A stretch of 64,000 nt of DNA, taken from positions 38,696-102,695 of the forward strand of contig JAJTAZ010000019.1 of the NCBI GenBank assembly GCA_021287185.1. Direction: 5' to 3'. Source of the stretch: Burkholderiales bacterium (GTDB lineage Bacteria > Pseudomonadota > Gammaproteobacteria > Burkholderiales > Burkholderiaceae). The notes under the pieces were generated by a model, which saw only the letters and a list, made by a program, of their open reading frames with translations, was not told the origin of the DNA and did no database searches. Below are positions 46,673 to 56,460 of the stretch, one piece after another. Position numbers and translations under genes: made by a program. Each line of letters opens with the position of its first letter. Positions within the stretch are counted from its first letter, which is position 1.

Positions 46673-47554
46673 ATGAGCCAAAACACTCTATTGTTTGAGC
46701 ACATCAGCCCACCCGCCTCCGCTCAACCAGTTGACCGCCGAGACTTCATCAAAGGCGCGCTCGCCACGGGATTTGCCACGGCGGTGCTGCCCATCAGTGC
46801 GCAAACCATTTATACAGACATTGTTGACCTGACGACAGGCGAAGTTAAAATCCCCACTTCTGACGGCTCTATTCCTGCCTATTTCGCCATGCCCACCCAA
46901 GGCAAAAACCTTGGACTTGTCCTCGTTGTGCATGAAATTTTTGGTGTTCATGAACACATCAAAGACATCTGCCGACGTTTGGCCAAAGCGGGTTACTACG
47001 CCATTGCGCCTGAATTATTCGTCCGCCAAGGTGATGTATCAACCTTGAGCAATATTCAAGACATCCAAAAAAATGTCACCAGCAAAGTCCCCGATGCCCA
47101 AGTGATGAGTGACTTGGACGCATGTGTTGCCTATGCCAGCAATCAAAAATCCGTCAACCCTGCCAAACTCGCCATCACTGGGTTTTGTTGGGGCGGTCGA
47201 ATCACATGGTTGTATTGCGCGCACAATCCAAAAGTCAAAGCCGCCGCCGCATGGTATGGTCGGCTCGAAGGCAATCCATCGGAACTCACACCGAAGCATC
47301 CGATTGATTTGGTTGCAAAAATCGATACCCCCGTCCTCGGTCTCTACGGCGCAGCTGACACAGGCATCCCCGTCGAGAGTGTGGAACGCATGCAAAAAGC
47401 CCTCGCCAGTACCCACAAAAAATCACAAATCCTACTCTATCCCGACACCCCACATGCGTTCAACGCCGACTATCGCCCCAGTTACCGCGAAGCCGCCGCC
47501 AAAGATGCATGGGGCAAACTCCTGAAATGGTTTAAAAATCATGGCATCTCATAA
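46673..47554 (+). CDS. Dienelactone hydrolase family protein, Tat-exported
   Basis: Alpha/beta hydrolase of 293 residues. A twin-arginine-like signal (DRRDFIKGALATGFATAVLP) suggests a periplasmic location. The catalytic triad is visible as Cys in GFCWGGR, Asp in GAADTGIP and His in PHAFNADYR. Family members cleave dienelactone or other esters; the substrate is unknown. It starts 6 bases after a good AAGGAG ribosome site. Confidence 0.9.
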   Translation: MSQNTLLFEHISPPASAQPVDRRDFIKGALATGFATAVLPISAQTIYTDIVDLTTGEVKIPTSDGSIPAYFAMPTQGKNLGLVLVVHEIFGVHEHIKDICRRLAKAGYYAIAPELFVRQGDVSTLSNIQDIQKNVTSKVPDAQVMSDLDACVAYASNQKSVNPAKLAITGFCWGGRITWLYCAHNPKVKAAAAWYGRLEGNPSELTPKHPIDLVAKIDTPVLGLYGAADTGIPVESVERMQKALASTHKKSQILLYPDTPHAFNADYRPSYREAAAKDAWGKLLKWFKNHGIS

Positions 47555-47573
47555 CCAACCACCCGTATAAAAA

Positions 47574-47607
47574 ACGAAAGGCACATCTTTTCAGATGTGC
47601 CTTTCGT
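47574..47607. terminator. Terminator between the DLH gene and yebC
   Basis: ACGAAAGGCACATCT (47574-47588) pairs with AGATGTGCCTTTCGT (47593-47607). On minus it is followed by TTTTTTATA, a clear terminator for yebC. On plus the T run is absent, so use in that direction is less certain. Confidence 0.8.
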
Positions 47608-47659
47608 AACTTCGTGCCTTTTGTACGTTTTATCTCGTTGTTTGGTCAATAGTTATAAT

Positions 47660-48388
47660 TTAATCTACATCCATCACCGCATTGGTATAAACCTCTTGCA
47701 CATCGTCCAAATCCTCAAGCATATCGATGATTTTTTGCATTTTCACGGCATCGTCCCCAGTCAGCTCAATGTTGTTTTGTGCACGCATGGTGATGTCGGC
47801 TTCGGCGTATTCCATTCCTGCCGTGTCAAATGCGGCTTTCAGTACTTCATAATCCGCAGGATCGCAAATCACTTCAACACCGCCTTCATCGTCGGTGATG
47901 ACATCCGATGCACCGTTTTCTAAGGCAACATTCATCACCTCATCTTCGCTGACCCCTGGGGCAAACATGATTTGTCCCACATGGTCAAACATAAACGCCA
48001 CCGAGCCATCTGTACCGAGGTTACCACCATTTTTACTCAAAGCATGGCGCACATCGGCGACAGTACGCGTACGGTTGTCTGTCAGGGTGTCGATGATAAT
48101 CGCCGCCCCACCCACGCCGTAGCCTTCGTAGCGGATTTCTTCGTAGTCCGCGCCATCGCCACCACCAACCCCTCGGTCAATCGCACGTTTGATGTTGTCA
48201 TTGGGCATGTTCGCGCCTTTGGCTTTGTCAATGGCCAAACGCAGGCGTGGATTTGCACTGGGGTCGCCACCACCCGTTTTTGCTGCCACTTGCAATTCTT
48301 TAATCACGCGCGTCCAAACCTTGCCACGCGTGGCATCGGCGCGTGCTTTTTTATGCTTAATATTTGCCCATTTACTGTGACCTGCCAT
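47660..48388 (-). CDS. yebC: YebC/PmpR/TACO1 family protein
   Basis: A 242-residue protein beginning [19 protein letters not shown], the family signature, with [19 protein letters not shown] and DADNIKRAI-like ([13 protein letters not shown]) segments. The family includes DNA-binding regulators and factors that help ribosomes through proline-rich stretches; which role applies here cannot be told from sequence. Confidence 0.94.
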   Translation of the reverse strand: MAGHSKWANIKHKKARADATRGKVWTRVIKELQVAAKTGGGDPSANPRLRLAIDKAKGANMPNDNIKRAIDRGVGGGDGADYEEIRYEGYGVGGAAIIIDTLTDNRTRTVADVRHALSKNGGNLGTDGSVAFMFDHVGQIMFAPGVSEDEVMNVALENGASDVITDDEGGVEVICDPADYEVLKAAFDTAGMEYAEADITMRAQNNIELTGDDAVKMQKIIDMLEDLDDVQEVYTNAVMDVD

Positions 48389-48547
48389 TTTTACCTGTCC
48401 TTACAAATTGATTCATTCATATTCACACCCGAAGGTGGGCTTGGTTTATAATCTGTGGCGAATTTTATCATATTCCCCACAGGGAAAATACCCTAATCCA
48501 GCCAAACACGCTAACTCTGCACTGACCAATAACCTTTGGAGCCCCTC

Positions 48548-50041
48548 ATGTCTGAACCCATCCTCATCGGTAAATCCGCCACCACAGAAGTGTTTTTCCT
48601 GCCACAAATGGGCAATCGCCATGGCTTGATTACAGGCGCAACGGGTACGGGTAAAACAGTGAGCCTACAAGCGTTGGCGCAACAGTTCTCCGACATGGGC
48701 ACGCCTGTGTTTATGGCGGACGTGAAAGGCGATTTGGCTGGGATTTCGCAAGCAGGTGGTGACAATGAAAAAGTCAAAACGCGCTTGAAGGATTTGGGAC
48801 TGCCCGAGCCAACTTGGGCAGGCGCACCGACCACGCTGTGGGATGTATTCGGCGAACAAGGTCATCCTGTACGCGCGACGATTTCGGATATGGGACCGCT
48901 GTTGCTCTCGCGCATGCTCGATTTGAACGACACACAAGCAGGTGTACTCACCATGGTGTTTAAAATCGCCGATGACAATCAAATGTTGTTACTGGATTTA
49001 AAAGATTTGCACAGTATGTTGCAGTTCGTTGGCGACAACGCCAAACAATTTACCACCGATTATGGCAACGTTTCTGCCGCGTCCATCGGCGCGATTCAAC
49101 GCGGTCTGCTCACTTTAGAATCACAAGGTGCGGACAAATTCTTCGGCGAGCCGATGCTCAATATTGACGACATGATGCAAACGGTCTCAGGCAAAGGCGT
49201 GGTCAACATCATGGCGGCCGACAAACTCATGCAATCGCCCCGCTTGTACGGCGCATTTTTGCTGTGGATGCTCTCGGAATTGTTTGAAAAACTGCCTGAA
49301 ATTGGCGATATTGAAAAACCCAAATTTGCGTTTTTCTTTGATGAAGCGCATTTATTATTCGCCGATGCGCCGAAAGTGTTGCTCGAAAAAATCGAACAAG
49401 TTGTGCGCCTGATTCGCTCTAAAGGGGTGGGCGTGTATTTCGTCACGCAGAATCCAATCGATATTCCCGACACGGTTTTAGGCCAACTCGGTAATCGAGT
49501 GCAACACGCTTTACGCGCTTTCACCCCACGCGACCAAAAAGCCGTTCAAGTCGCCGCGACCACCATGCGCGAAAATCCCGATTTGGACATCGCCACCGTG
49601 ATTACCGAACTCGGTGTGGGCGAAGCCTTGGTGTCAACCTTGGACGCAAAAGGCACACCAAACATCACCCAGCGCGTGTTCATGATTCCACCTGCATCAC
49701 GCTTGGGGCCAGCCACTGACAATGAGCGCACGCAATTGATTCGTCAATCCATCGTTGCGGGCGTGTACGAGCAGACGGTGGATTCAGAATCGGCGTATGA
49801 AAAACTGCAAGCGCGCGCTGCTGAGACCGCTAAAGCGGCTGAAGAAGCCCAAAAAGCAGATGAAGGTGGATTTTTAGGCGGTATTTTCGGTGGGAGTGAC
49901 AGCAAGAAAAAAACCTCATCACGCAACGATTCACTTTTAGAGTCTGCCGCCAAATCGATGATACGTGCGGCCAGTTCCAATATTGGACGTGAAATCACGC
50001 GCGGAATTTTGGGGAGTTTATTCGGCAGTAAACGCCGTTGA
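48548..50041 (+). CDS. DUF853/HerA-like ATPase (YjgR family)
   Basis: A 497-residue P-loop ATPase starting [10 protein letters not shown], with Walker [11 protein letters not shown] and Walker [15 protein letters not shown]-terminal Ala/Lys/Gly-rich region ([20 protein letters not shown]) is typical of YjgR. It resembles HerA translocases, but no NurA-like nuclease or SIR2 gene is adjacent, so a defence role is not supported. The ATG at 48548 is preferred over one 12 bases upstream. Confidence 0.9.
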   Translation: MSEPILIGKSATTEVFFLPQMGNRHGLITGATGTGKTVSLQALAQQFSDMGTPVFMADVKGDLAGISQAGGDNEKVKTRLKDLGLPEPTWAGAPTTLWDVFGEQGHPVRATISDMGPLLLSRMLDLNDTQAGVLTMVFKIADDNQMLLLDLKDLHSMLQFVGDNAKQFTTDYGNVSAASIGAIQRGLLTLESQGADKFFGEPMLNIDDMMQTVSGKGVVNIMAADKLMQSPRLYGAFLLWMLSELFEKLPEIGDIEKPKFAFFFDEAHLLFADAPKVLLEKIEQVVRLIRSKGVGVYFVTQNPIDIPDTVLGQLGNRVQHALRAFTPRDQKAVQVAATTMRENPDLDIATVITELGVGEALVSTLDAKGTPNITQRVFMIPPASRLGPATDNERTQLIRQSIVAGVYEQTVDSESAYEKLQARAAETAKAAEEAQKADEGGFLGGIFGGSDSKKKTSSRNDSLLESAAKSMIRAASSNIGREITRGILGSLFGSKRR

Positions 50042-50060
50042 TAAAAATTTAAGTACGCGC

Positions 50061-50089
50061 TTGCATATTCAGTCATCTGTGTGTAGAAT
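50061..50089 (+). promoter_or_regulatory. Promoter of the riboswitch-terC transcript
   Basis: TTGCAT (50061-50066) and TAGAAT (50084-50089) are spaced by 17 bases. The start site would be about 50096, directly before the riboswitch. Confidence 0.7.
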
Positions 50090-50097
50090 CCGTGCAT

Positions 50098-50244
50098 TCT
50101 TTGGGGAGTAGTTCCTCGTTGCGTGGTCGTCAATACGGTGTGAAATTTTGCACTCGGCGCGCAAGGTGCACAATATAATTGGTGCACAAACAAGACCTTA
50201 GAACTTTCAAGCGATGATGCGCATGGGGTTCTGAGGTTTTTTTT
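50098..50244 (+). ncRNA. yybP-ykoY manganese riboswitch with terminator platform
   Basis: The leader begins TCTTTGGGGAGTAG (from ~50098), the conserved opening of the yybP-ykoY class, and has CAAGACCTTAG near the 3' side (50191-50201), the second conserved segment. CCTTAGAAC (50196-50204) pairs fully with GTTCTGAGG (50228-50236), followed by eight T (50237-50244). This terminator shares bases with the aptamer 3' side, so Mn2+ binding would prevent it and switch on terC. TerC-family genes are classic targets of this riboswitch. Confidence 0.85.
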
Positions 50245-50322
50245 CGCCCTAACCTCATGGTATATCGCTGATTTCATGTTGTAAAAATAAATCTTTGTGA
50301 TTGATGACTAAAAGGAGGGGTT

Positions 50323-51273
50323 ATGGAAACGATTGGAACTTGGTGGATGTGGAGCGCATTCGCCATATTTGTGGTCATTGCGATTATCGTTGATTTGTGG
50401 GCGATGCAAAAACAAGGCGCACATCAAGTCACTTTTAAAGAAGCACTCAACTGGAGTATTTTGTGGGTTTCACTGTCCTTTGTGTTTGTTGCTTTGCTGT
50501 GGTGGTATCTGGACACCCACCAAGGACGAGCGGTCGCTAACACCGTTGCAATGCAATTCATGACGGGGTATTTGGTTGAAAAAAGCCTATCGGTCGATAA
50601 CATTTTCGTGTTTTTGATGATATTTAGTTATTTTTCAATCCCTGCTGAACATCAAAAGCGCGCATTGATTATTGGCATCATTGGTGCGATTATCCTACGC
50701 GCCATTTTGATTCTCATGGGGGCTTGGTTGCTGGAATCCTTCCATTGGCTGTTGTATGTATTTGGGGCGTTTTTGATTGTTACTGGCATTAAAATGTGGA
50801 TTTCTGCCGACAAAAAGCCCGACATTGCAGACAATCCCGTTTTGAAATTCTTGAAACGCCATCTTCCCATTAGCAAACAACTTGATGGAGAGAAACTGAC
50901 CACCCAAATCAACGGCACCAAGTTTTATACGCCTTTATTTGTGGTACTGGTGATGATTGGCGTGACCGACATCATTTTTGCGGTCGATAGCATCCCCGCC
51001 ATTTTTGCCATTACCGAAGACCCTTTTATTGTGTTGACTGCGAATGTGTTTGCCATTTTGGGTTTACGCGCGCTGTACTTTTTGCTGGCTGATTTGGCCA
51101 ATCGCTTTCATTTATTGGCGTATGGCTTGGCATTGGTATTGGTGTTTATCGGAACCAAAATGTTGGTGATTGATTTTTATAAAATTCCAATTAGCGTTGC
51201 TTTACTTATCACGGCAGGTTTGATTGCAGGTTCGATTTTTGCATCCCTGTATACCTCACGCAAACAATCGTAA
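50323..51273 (+). CDS. TerC/Alx-family manganese exporter
   Basis: Inner-membrane protein of 316 residues with about nine hydrophobic segments. It carries the acidic motifs LVEKSLSVDNIFVF and IIFAVDSIPAIFA typical of TerC/Alx. AAAGGAGGGG gives a strong ribosome site. With the Mn2+ riboswitch upstream, export of excess manganese is the likely role; the old link to tellurite is not supported here, as no other ter genes are present. Confidence 0.92.
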   Translation: METIGTWWMWSAFAIFVVIAIIVDLWAMQKQGAHQVTFKEALNWSILWVSLSFVFVALLWWYLDTHQGRAVANTVAMQFMTGYLVEKSLSVDNIFVFLMIFSYFSIPAEHQKRALIIGIIGAIILRAILILMGAWLLESFHWLLYVFGAFLIVTGIKMWISADKKPDIADNPVLKFLKRHLPISKQLDGEKLTTQINGTKFYTPLFVVLVMIGVTDIIFAVDSIPAIFAITEDPFIVLTANVFAILGLRALYFLLADLANRFHLLAYGLALVLVFIGTKMLVIDFYKIPISVALLITAGLIAGSIFASLYTSRKQS

Positions 51274-51301
51274 AGCATCTGGTCATTTTATAAGGCTCAA
51301 A

Positions 51302-51342
51302 GTCTTTGAGTTCAATCTGGGGTACACTGTGAACTCAAAGAC
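51302..51342. repeat. Perfect 12-bp inverted repeat upstream of can
   Basis: GTCTTTGAGTTC (51302-51313) and GAACTCAAAGAC (51331-51342) flank 17 bases. No T run follows, so it is not a standard terminator for terC. It could be an operator or an mRNA leader structure for the carbonic anhydrase gene 24 bases downstream. Confidence 0.6.
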
Positions 51343-51366
51343 CACTGATGAAAGGAACGTTTTAGT

Positions 51367-52041
51367 ATGAATCCCACTGGCTTAATCAAAAACAGCCTCG
51401 CTCATTTATTAGAAAACAACCGAGCTTGGTCGAAAAATGTCAGTACAAGCCGCCCTACTTTTTTTCCAAATTTAGCCCAACAACAAAACCCCGAATACAT
51501 GTGGATTGGTTGCGCGGACTCGCGCGTACCTGCAAATGAATTGATTGGACTATTACCAGGGGAAGTATTTGTTCATCGCAACGTCGCCAATATATTGCCA
51601 CACAGCGATTTGAATAGTCTGTCTGCCATGCAGTACGCGATTGATGTCTTACAAGTCAAACACATCATTATTTGTGGACACTACGGTTGCGGCGGTATAA
51701 CGGCCGTTTTTCAAAACCGCCGTGTTGGTTTGGTCGACAATTGGTTGCGCCACATTCACGATATCAAACAAAAATACACCGCTGTACTCAATAGCCAAAC
51801 CAGTGACCATCAATCGATTGATCGTTTGTGCGAACTCAACGTCATTGAACAGGTTAAGAATGCGGCTCAAAACACAGTCATTCAAGATGCTTGGGCGCGC
51901 GGACAATCAGTGACCATTCACGGCTGGATTTACAATTTACACGATGGTTTACTGCACTCATTGGGTTTAGAAGTCTCTCAGTGGGAAGACTTTGAGCAAC
52001 AATACGAGCAAGCCATGCAAGCCATTAGTACCTGCGCTTAA
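51367..52041 (+). CDS. can: Beta-class carbonic anhydrase
   Basis: Interconverts CO2 and bicarbonate. 224 residues with zinc ligands C49 (WIGCADSRVPANE, with the D51/R53 dyad), H105 and C108 (GHYGCGG). AAAGGAACG gives a good ribosome site. The UbiA-family gene follows closely. Confidence 0.95.
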   Translation: MNPTGLIKNSLAHLLENNRAWSKNVSTSRPTFFPNLAQQQNPEYMWIGCADSRVPANELIGLLPGEVFVHRNVANILPHSDLNSLSAMQYAIDVLQVKHIIICGHYGCGGITAVFQNRRVGLVDNWLRHIHDIKQKYTAVLNSQTSDHQSIDRLCELNVIEQVKNAAQNTVIQDAWARGQSVTIHGWIYNLHDGLLHSLGLEVSQWEDFEQQYEQAMQAISTCA

Positions 52042-52093
52042 CCATACAGAGGTGACGCCAGCCTCATTGCATTCTCAACTTAAAGGTCACTTA

Positions 52094-52990
52094 ATGGGTC
52101 GTTTTTTCCGTGCCACACGCCCTGCTTTTTTAAGTGTTACAGCTCTTGCTGTGCTATTGGGCTATGCAAGTACTGTACATGATGGATACACCATCAATTA
52201 TCTCGCAGCCATTCTGACCCTGATGTTTGCACTGATTGCTCATGCGGGTGCGAATGTTATCAATGATTATTACGACGCACTCAACGGCTGCGACTTCGCT
52301 GAATCCGACCGCATTACCCCGTTTACAGGCGGCAGTCAAACCATCCAAAATGGTTTTTTGAGCCAAAAAACCATGGCAATCTTCGGTTATTTGCTGTTGT
52401 TGAGTGTGATTCCCGCAGGAATTTGGTTAACCCTCAACAGTGGGCTTGGTTTGCTGGTCATCGGAACTTTCGGCCTACTCATTGGTTGGGCCTATTCCGC
52501 GCCGCCACTCAAACTACAAAGTCGTGGTTTGGGTGAATGGGCAATCACTGCTGGCTGGTTACTGGTCGTGATGGGCTCAGACTATGTACAACGCCATGCT
52601 TTCAGTGTGACTCCAATAGCGGTGGGTCTGGGGTATTCTTTATTGGTGGCCAACATCCTATTTATCAATCAATTTCCCGATGTTCGCGCAGATACCACTG
52701 CACACAAAAGAACCTTAGTCGTGCGCTTGGGTACGCGACACGCACGTTGGGGCTATTTGATTATTTTGTTGCTTTGCTATGGTTGGATATGGATGGCTGT
52801 AGCCCTGCGGTTATTACCTATGTATTCTCTTTTGGCCACCGTCCCTGTTCTACCCAACTTGCTTGGATTTTACCTGCTGATGCGTCACGCGGAACAACCT
52901 CAAAATCTGACTCAAGCCATCAAAATCACTTTATCTTGCGCAATCGCACATGCTATGATTTTAACGTACGTTCTGGTATTTTTTGCTTAA
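52094..52990 (+). CDS. UbiA-family prenyltransferase
   Basis: Membrane prenyltransferase of 298 residues with about eight hydrophobic segments and both Asp-rich motifs: NVINDYYDALNGCD and NQFPDVRAD. It resembles MenA-type dihydroxynaphthoate prenyltransferases, but no other menaquinone genes are here, so the acceptor is uncertain. The ATG at 52094 follows AAAGG at good spacing; an ATG at 51992 inside can would add 34 residues. Confidence 0.85.
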   Translation: MGRFFRATRPAFLSVTALAVLLGYASTVHDGYTINYLAAILTLMFALIAHAGANVINDYYDALNGCDFAESDRITPFTGGSQTIQNGFLSQKTMAIFGYLLLLSVIPAGIWLTLNSGLGLLVIGTFGLLIGWAYSAPPLKLQSRGLGEWAITAGWLLVVMGSDYVQRHAFSVTPIAVGLGYSLLVANILFINQFPDVRADTTAHKRTLVVRLGTRHARWGYLIILLLCYGWIWMAVALRLLPMYSLLATVPVLPNLLGFYLLMRHAEQPQNLTQAIKITLSCAIAHAMILTYVLVFFA

Positions 52991-53075
52991 TTTATAATCA
53001 ATTCTCTCACAATTATCAATTTTAATGAGAGTAAGCGAACAGTAAGGCATTCCCAGTATTCTGGGCGCAGATTGC

Positions 53076-53111
53076 CGTACAGATTTTCTACATTTTTTGT
53101 AGGAACCTGTA
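53076..53111 (+). promoter_or_regulatory. Stem-loop in the yjcH-actP leader
   Basis: GTACAG...CTGTAC forms the outer stem and CTACA/TGTAG the inner stem around a T-rich loop (within 53076-53111). It lies about 95 bases upstream of the yjcH start in a 216-base gap. It may be part of the leader or a weak terminator of the upstream gene. Confidence 0.45.
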
Positions 53112-53206
53112 CCATCAGTCCACAAAAAGCATTTGATACTTAAAAATTTTGCAGAAGTTTTTTAGCGTCGAATGGGTATTTTTAAAATTAAAAAAGGAGT
53201 AGACAA

Positions 53207-53518
53207 ATGAGAGACGATTTAGTAACTCAAATTAGTGCTTCGCCAACTTACCAAAAATTAGTTAAAACACGCTCTTCATACGGCTGGATGTTGACAGCCT
53301 TGATGATGATTGTGTATTACGGTTTCATTTTGTTGGTGGCGTACGCAAAACCATTCATGGGTAGCCGAATTCACGAAGGTGGTGTGCTCACTTGGGCTAT
53401 GCCTATCGGTATTTTTGTATTGGTGTTTACCGTCATCATCACTGGCATCTATGTGCGTCGCGCAAATAGCGAGTTTGACGATTTGACAGAAAAATTGCGT
53501 AAAGAGGTACAACAATGA
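53207..53518 (+). CDS. yjcH: DUF485 membrane protein (YjcH)
   Basis: A 103-residue protein with two hydrophobic segments ([19 protein letters not shown] and [20 protein letters not shown]) and a charged C-terminus. It almost always precedes the acetate permease ActP, as here, with a 4-base ATGA overlap. GGAG upstream gives the ribosome site. Its exact role is unknown. Confidence 0.93.
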   Translation: MRDDLVTQISASPTYQKLVKTRSSYGWMLTALMMIVYYGFILLVAYAKPFMGSRIHEGGVLTWAMPIGIFVLVFTVIITGIYVRRANSEFDDLTEKLRKEVQQ

Positions 53519-55278
53519 AAAAAACCAATCAATTACTTTTGGGTTTGATGTTGACATCGGTTGGCACAGTTGCTTTGGCAGCAGGTGCTGATTTGGGTCA
53601 AGCGGAAAAACAAGCAACCAACTGGGTTGCCATTGGCATGTTCGTCGGTTTCGTGATTTTGACCATGTTCATTACCAAATGGGCAGCAGGTCGCACCAAA
53701 TCGGCTGCGGACTTCTACACAGGTGGTGGTGGTATCACGGGTTTCCAAAATGGTTTGGCAATTGCTGGTGACTATATGTCTGCGGCATCCTTCCTCGGTA
53801 TTTCTGCAGCGGTGATGGCCAACGGCTATGATGGTTTGATTTACTCCATCGGTTTCTTGGTGGGCTGGCCAGTCATCACGTTCTTGATGGCAGAACGCTT
53901 GCGTAACCTGGGTCAATTCACCTTTGCTGACGTGGCAGCCTATCGCTACGAGCAAAAACCTGTGCGCACATTCGCTGCAATTTCGACTTTGGTCGTTGTG
54001 GCGTTTTATCTGATTGCGCAAATGGTGGGTGCGGGTCAATTGATTAAACTCTTGTTCGGTATGGAATACTGGCATGCGGTGGTTATCGTTGGCGCATTGA
54101 TGCTGATTTATGTATTGTTCGGCGGTATGTCGGCAACCACTTGGGTGCAAATCATTAAAGCATGTATGCTACTCGCAGGCGCATCGTTCATGGGCTTCAT
54201 GGTATTGGCTAAATTTGGCTTTTCTCCAGGCGCAATGTTTGTTAAAGCCGTTGAAATCAAATCTCAATTGGCTGCCAATGGTTTAATTGCAGAGGCTCTT
54301 AAAGCCAACCCAACCGCTGACAAAGCCGCTTTGGCGACGCAAGTAGCTGCTGCCGCTGGTACCAAAGGTTTCGCCATCATGGGTCCTGGTGGTTTCGTAA
54401 AAGACCCAATCTCTGCGATTTCATTCGGTATGGCTTTGATGTTCGGTACAGCGGGTTTGCCACACATCATGATGCGTTTCTTCACAGTACCAAATGCAAA
54501 AGAAGCACGTAAATCTGTATTCTGGGCAACCACTTGGATTGGCTACTTCTACATTTTGACCTTCATCATTGGTTTTGGCGCGATTACTTTCGTATTGACA
54601 GACCCAACTTTCTTGGACGCCAAAGGCGCACTCAAAGGTGGTGGTAACATGGCTGCGATTCACTTGGCCAATGCAGTGGGTGGCAATGTGTTCTTAGGCT
54701 TTATCTCTGCTGTGGCATTTGCAACCATCTTGGCAGTTGTCGCTGGTTTGACTTTATCAGGCGCATCAGCCGTATCACATGACTTGTATGCATCAGTCAT
54801 CAAAAAAGGCAAAGCAGACAGTGCGACTGAATTGAAAGTATCGAAAATCACCACCATCGTTTTGGGTATTGTGGCTGTGGTACTGGGTATTGCATTTGAA
54901 AAGCAAAACATCGCTTTCATGGTTTCTCTGGCATTCGCAATTGCTGCTTCTGCTAACTTCCCAGTATTGTTTATGTCTGTGTTGTGGAAAGACTGTACCA
55001 CTCGCGGTGCAACCATCGGTGGTTATATCGGCTTGATTACTGCTGTGGTCTTGACTGTGTTGTCTAAAGCAGTTTGGGTGGATGTATTCCACAATGCCAA
55101 AGAAATCTTCCCATACACATCACCTGCTTTGTTCTCTATGGTGTTGGCATTCGTAGCCATTTGGTTCTTCTCAATTACTGATAAGAGCGCACGTGCTGCA
55201 GTTGACCGCGCTGGTTTCGCTGCTCAAAAAGTTCGTTCTGAAACAGGTATCGGCGCAGCTGGTGTATCTGGTCACTAA
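53515..55278 (+). CDS. actP: Cation/acetate symporter ActP
   Basis: Sodium:solute symporter family, acetate uptake. 587 residues: an N-terminal hydrophobic segment that may be a signal ([18 protein letters not shown]), then about 13 membrane segments. [30 protein letters not shown] is represented by the DFYTGGGG and GDYMSAASF motifs, and [16 protein letters not shown] is typical of ActP. An extra Ala-rich loop ([16 protein letters not shown]) lies between middle helices. Confidence 0.94.
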   Translation: MKKTNQLLLGLMLTSVGTVALAAGADLGQAEKQATNWVAIGMFVGFVILTMFITKWAAGRTKSAADFYTGGGGITGFQNGLAIAGDYMSAASFLGISAAVMANGYDGLIYSIGFLVGWPVITFLMAERLRNLGQFTFADVAAYRYEQKPVRTFAAISTLVVVAFYLIAQMVGAGQLIKLLFGMEYWHAVVIVGALMLIYVLFGGMSATTWVQIIKACMLLAGASFMGFMVLAKFGFSPGAMFVKAVEIKSQLAANGLIAEALKANPTADKAALATQVAAAAGTKGFAIMGPGGFVKDPISAISFGMALMFGTAGLPHIMMRFFTVPNAKEARKSVFWATTWIGYFYILTFIIGFGAITFVLTDPTFLDAKGALKGGGNMAAIHLANAVGGNVFLGFISAVAFATILAVVAGLTLSGASAVSHDLYASVIKKGKADSATELKVSKITTIVLGIVAVVLGIAFEKQNIAFMVSLAFAIAASANFPVLFMSVLWKDCTTRGATIGGYIGLITAVVLTVLSKAVWVDVFHNAKEIFPYTSPALFSMVLAFVAIWFFSITDKSARAAVDRAGFAAQKVRSETGIGAAGVSGH

Positions 55279-55310
55279 ATCGGTTGGATCGTTGATTTAG
55301 TCTATGACTA

Positions 55311-55344
55311 AAAAAGCCCCAAAGTTTACTTTGGGGCTTTTTTT
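55311..55344 (+). terminator. Terminator of yjcH-actP
   Basis: AAAAAGCCCCAAAG (55311-55324) pairs with CTTTGGGGCTTTTT (55329-55342), followed by more T. Confidence 0.93.
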
Positions 55345-55562
55345 GTATTTGGTATCCAGTTTACACAAATTATCTATTGACTATGCTGTTATCTGATGAA
55401 ATGACAGGCAAAGCCCTGCCATGCAAGATACAACCATAAAGTAAACGTTATAATCGCCACTCACTCAAACTGCATCGATGACGCCGTTCCTGCTTTCTCA
55501 GAACACAAAAAAAGGGGCACATACGGCACCCATTTTTTATTTCGATACTGCTGTTTTACATC
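55345..55562. other. Intergenic stretch after actP
   Basis: No ORF of note. A TATAAT-like box (GTTATAATCGCC, near 55450) and a G/C patch flanked by A and T runs (about 55507-55540) are present, but the patch folds poorly. It may hold a weak terminator for uppP on the minus strand; nothing else can be supported. Confidence 0.35.
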
Positions 55563-56429
55563 TTACCAATTCATCCAACCCATTCCATAAGTCGCAAGAA
55601 TCAACACCCCAAAGATGATTCGATACCATGCAAAACCAATAAAATTGTGATTGCTAACAAATTTTAGTAACCAGCGAACACAGATAAACGCACTGATTAA
55701 AGCAAATAAAAACCCCAACAAAAATAGAACAGTCATATCCATTCCCGTTAAGTTCATTGCTATGCCATTATGTGTAAATGCGTTGGACATATGACGCATA
55801 TCCCACAAACCTTTGAGACATGCAATAAATAACACAGGCATCGCCAGAAAAAAAGAGAAATGGGTTGCCACCTGACGCGATAAACCAAAAAACATGCCGC
55901 CAATAATCGTCGCTCCTGAGCGCGAGGTACCCGGAAACAATACCGCCAAAGTCTGTGCCAAACCAACTTTAAGCGCATCCAATCCACTCAAGTCTTCCAG
56001 CTGTACCACCCGTGCTTGGTGATTTATTTGACGACGTTCCGCCCAATAAATAATCAGCCCACCAACAATAAACGCCAACGCCACAGCAATCGGATTAAAC
56101 AGCACCGCTTTAATATGCTTACCCAACACTGCGGCCAAAACCAACACGGGTACAGTTGCAATCACAATATTCATCACAAACTGAATGGCTTTTGGATCAC
56201 GATGAAATGCACCGCGCACCACATGACCAATACGTTCACGAAACTCCCACATCACCGCAATAATTGCCCCAAATTGAATCGCGACTTCGAAAGAATCCCA
56301 AAATTCGCCTTTCAGCCCTAAAAAAGACTGAGCCACAATCAAATGGCCCGTACTTGAAATGGGCAAAAATTCGGTTAAGCCTTCCACAATCCCTAAAATT
56401 ACCGCTTTGAGCATCAAAATAAAATCCAT
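55563..56429 (-). CDS. uppP: Undecaprenyl-diphosphatase UppP/BacA
   Basis: Recycles the undecaprenyl carrier for peptidoglycan synthesis. 288 residues, membrane protein, with the catalytic motifs [17 protein letters not shown] and [15 protein letters not shown]. It lies 31 bases after the MHS transporter gene on the same strand. Confidence 0.95.
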   Translation of the reverse strand: MDFILMLKAVILGIVEGLTEFLPISSTGHLIVAQSFLGLKGEFWDSFEVAIQFGAIIAVMWEFRERIGHVVRGAFHRDPKAIQFVMNIVIATVPVLVLAAVLGKHIKAVLFNPIAVALAFIVGGLIIYWAERRQINHQARVVQLEDLSGLDALKVGLAQTLAVLFPGTSRSGATIIGGMFFGLSRQVATHFSFFLAMPVLFIACLKGLWDMRHMSNAFTHNGIAMNLTGMDMTVLFLLGFLFALISAFICVRWLLKFVSNHNFIGFAWYRIIFGVLILATYGMGWMNW

Positions 56430-56460
56430 TAGTCACCTTAATTAAAATAATTTATCAAAC

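Noticed and set aside
48548..50041. HerA-like ATPase as part of a defence system
   Set aside because: It is the widespread housekeeping YjgR/DUF853 type, with no nuclease or effector gene beside it.
50323..51273. TerC as a tellurite-resistance locus
   Set aside because: No other ter genes are present and the manganese riboswitch points to Mn2+ export.
51306..51328. TTGAGT and TACACT inside the can inverted repeat as a promoter
   Set aside because: The spacing is only 11 bases, too short for a sigma-70 promoter.
55448..55540. Small RNA between a TATAAT-like box and a G/C patch after actP
   Set aside because: No -35 box, and the patch (GGGGCACATACGGCACCC) does not form a stable stem.
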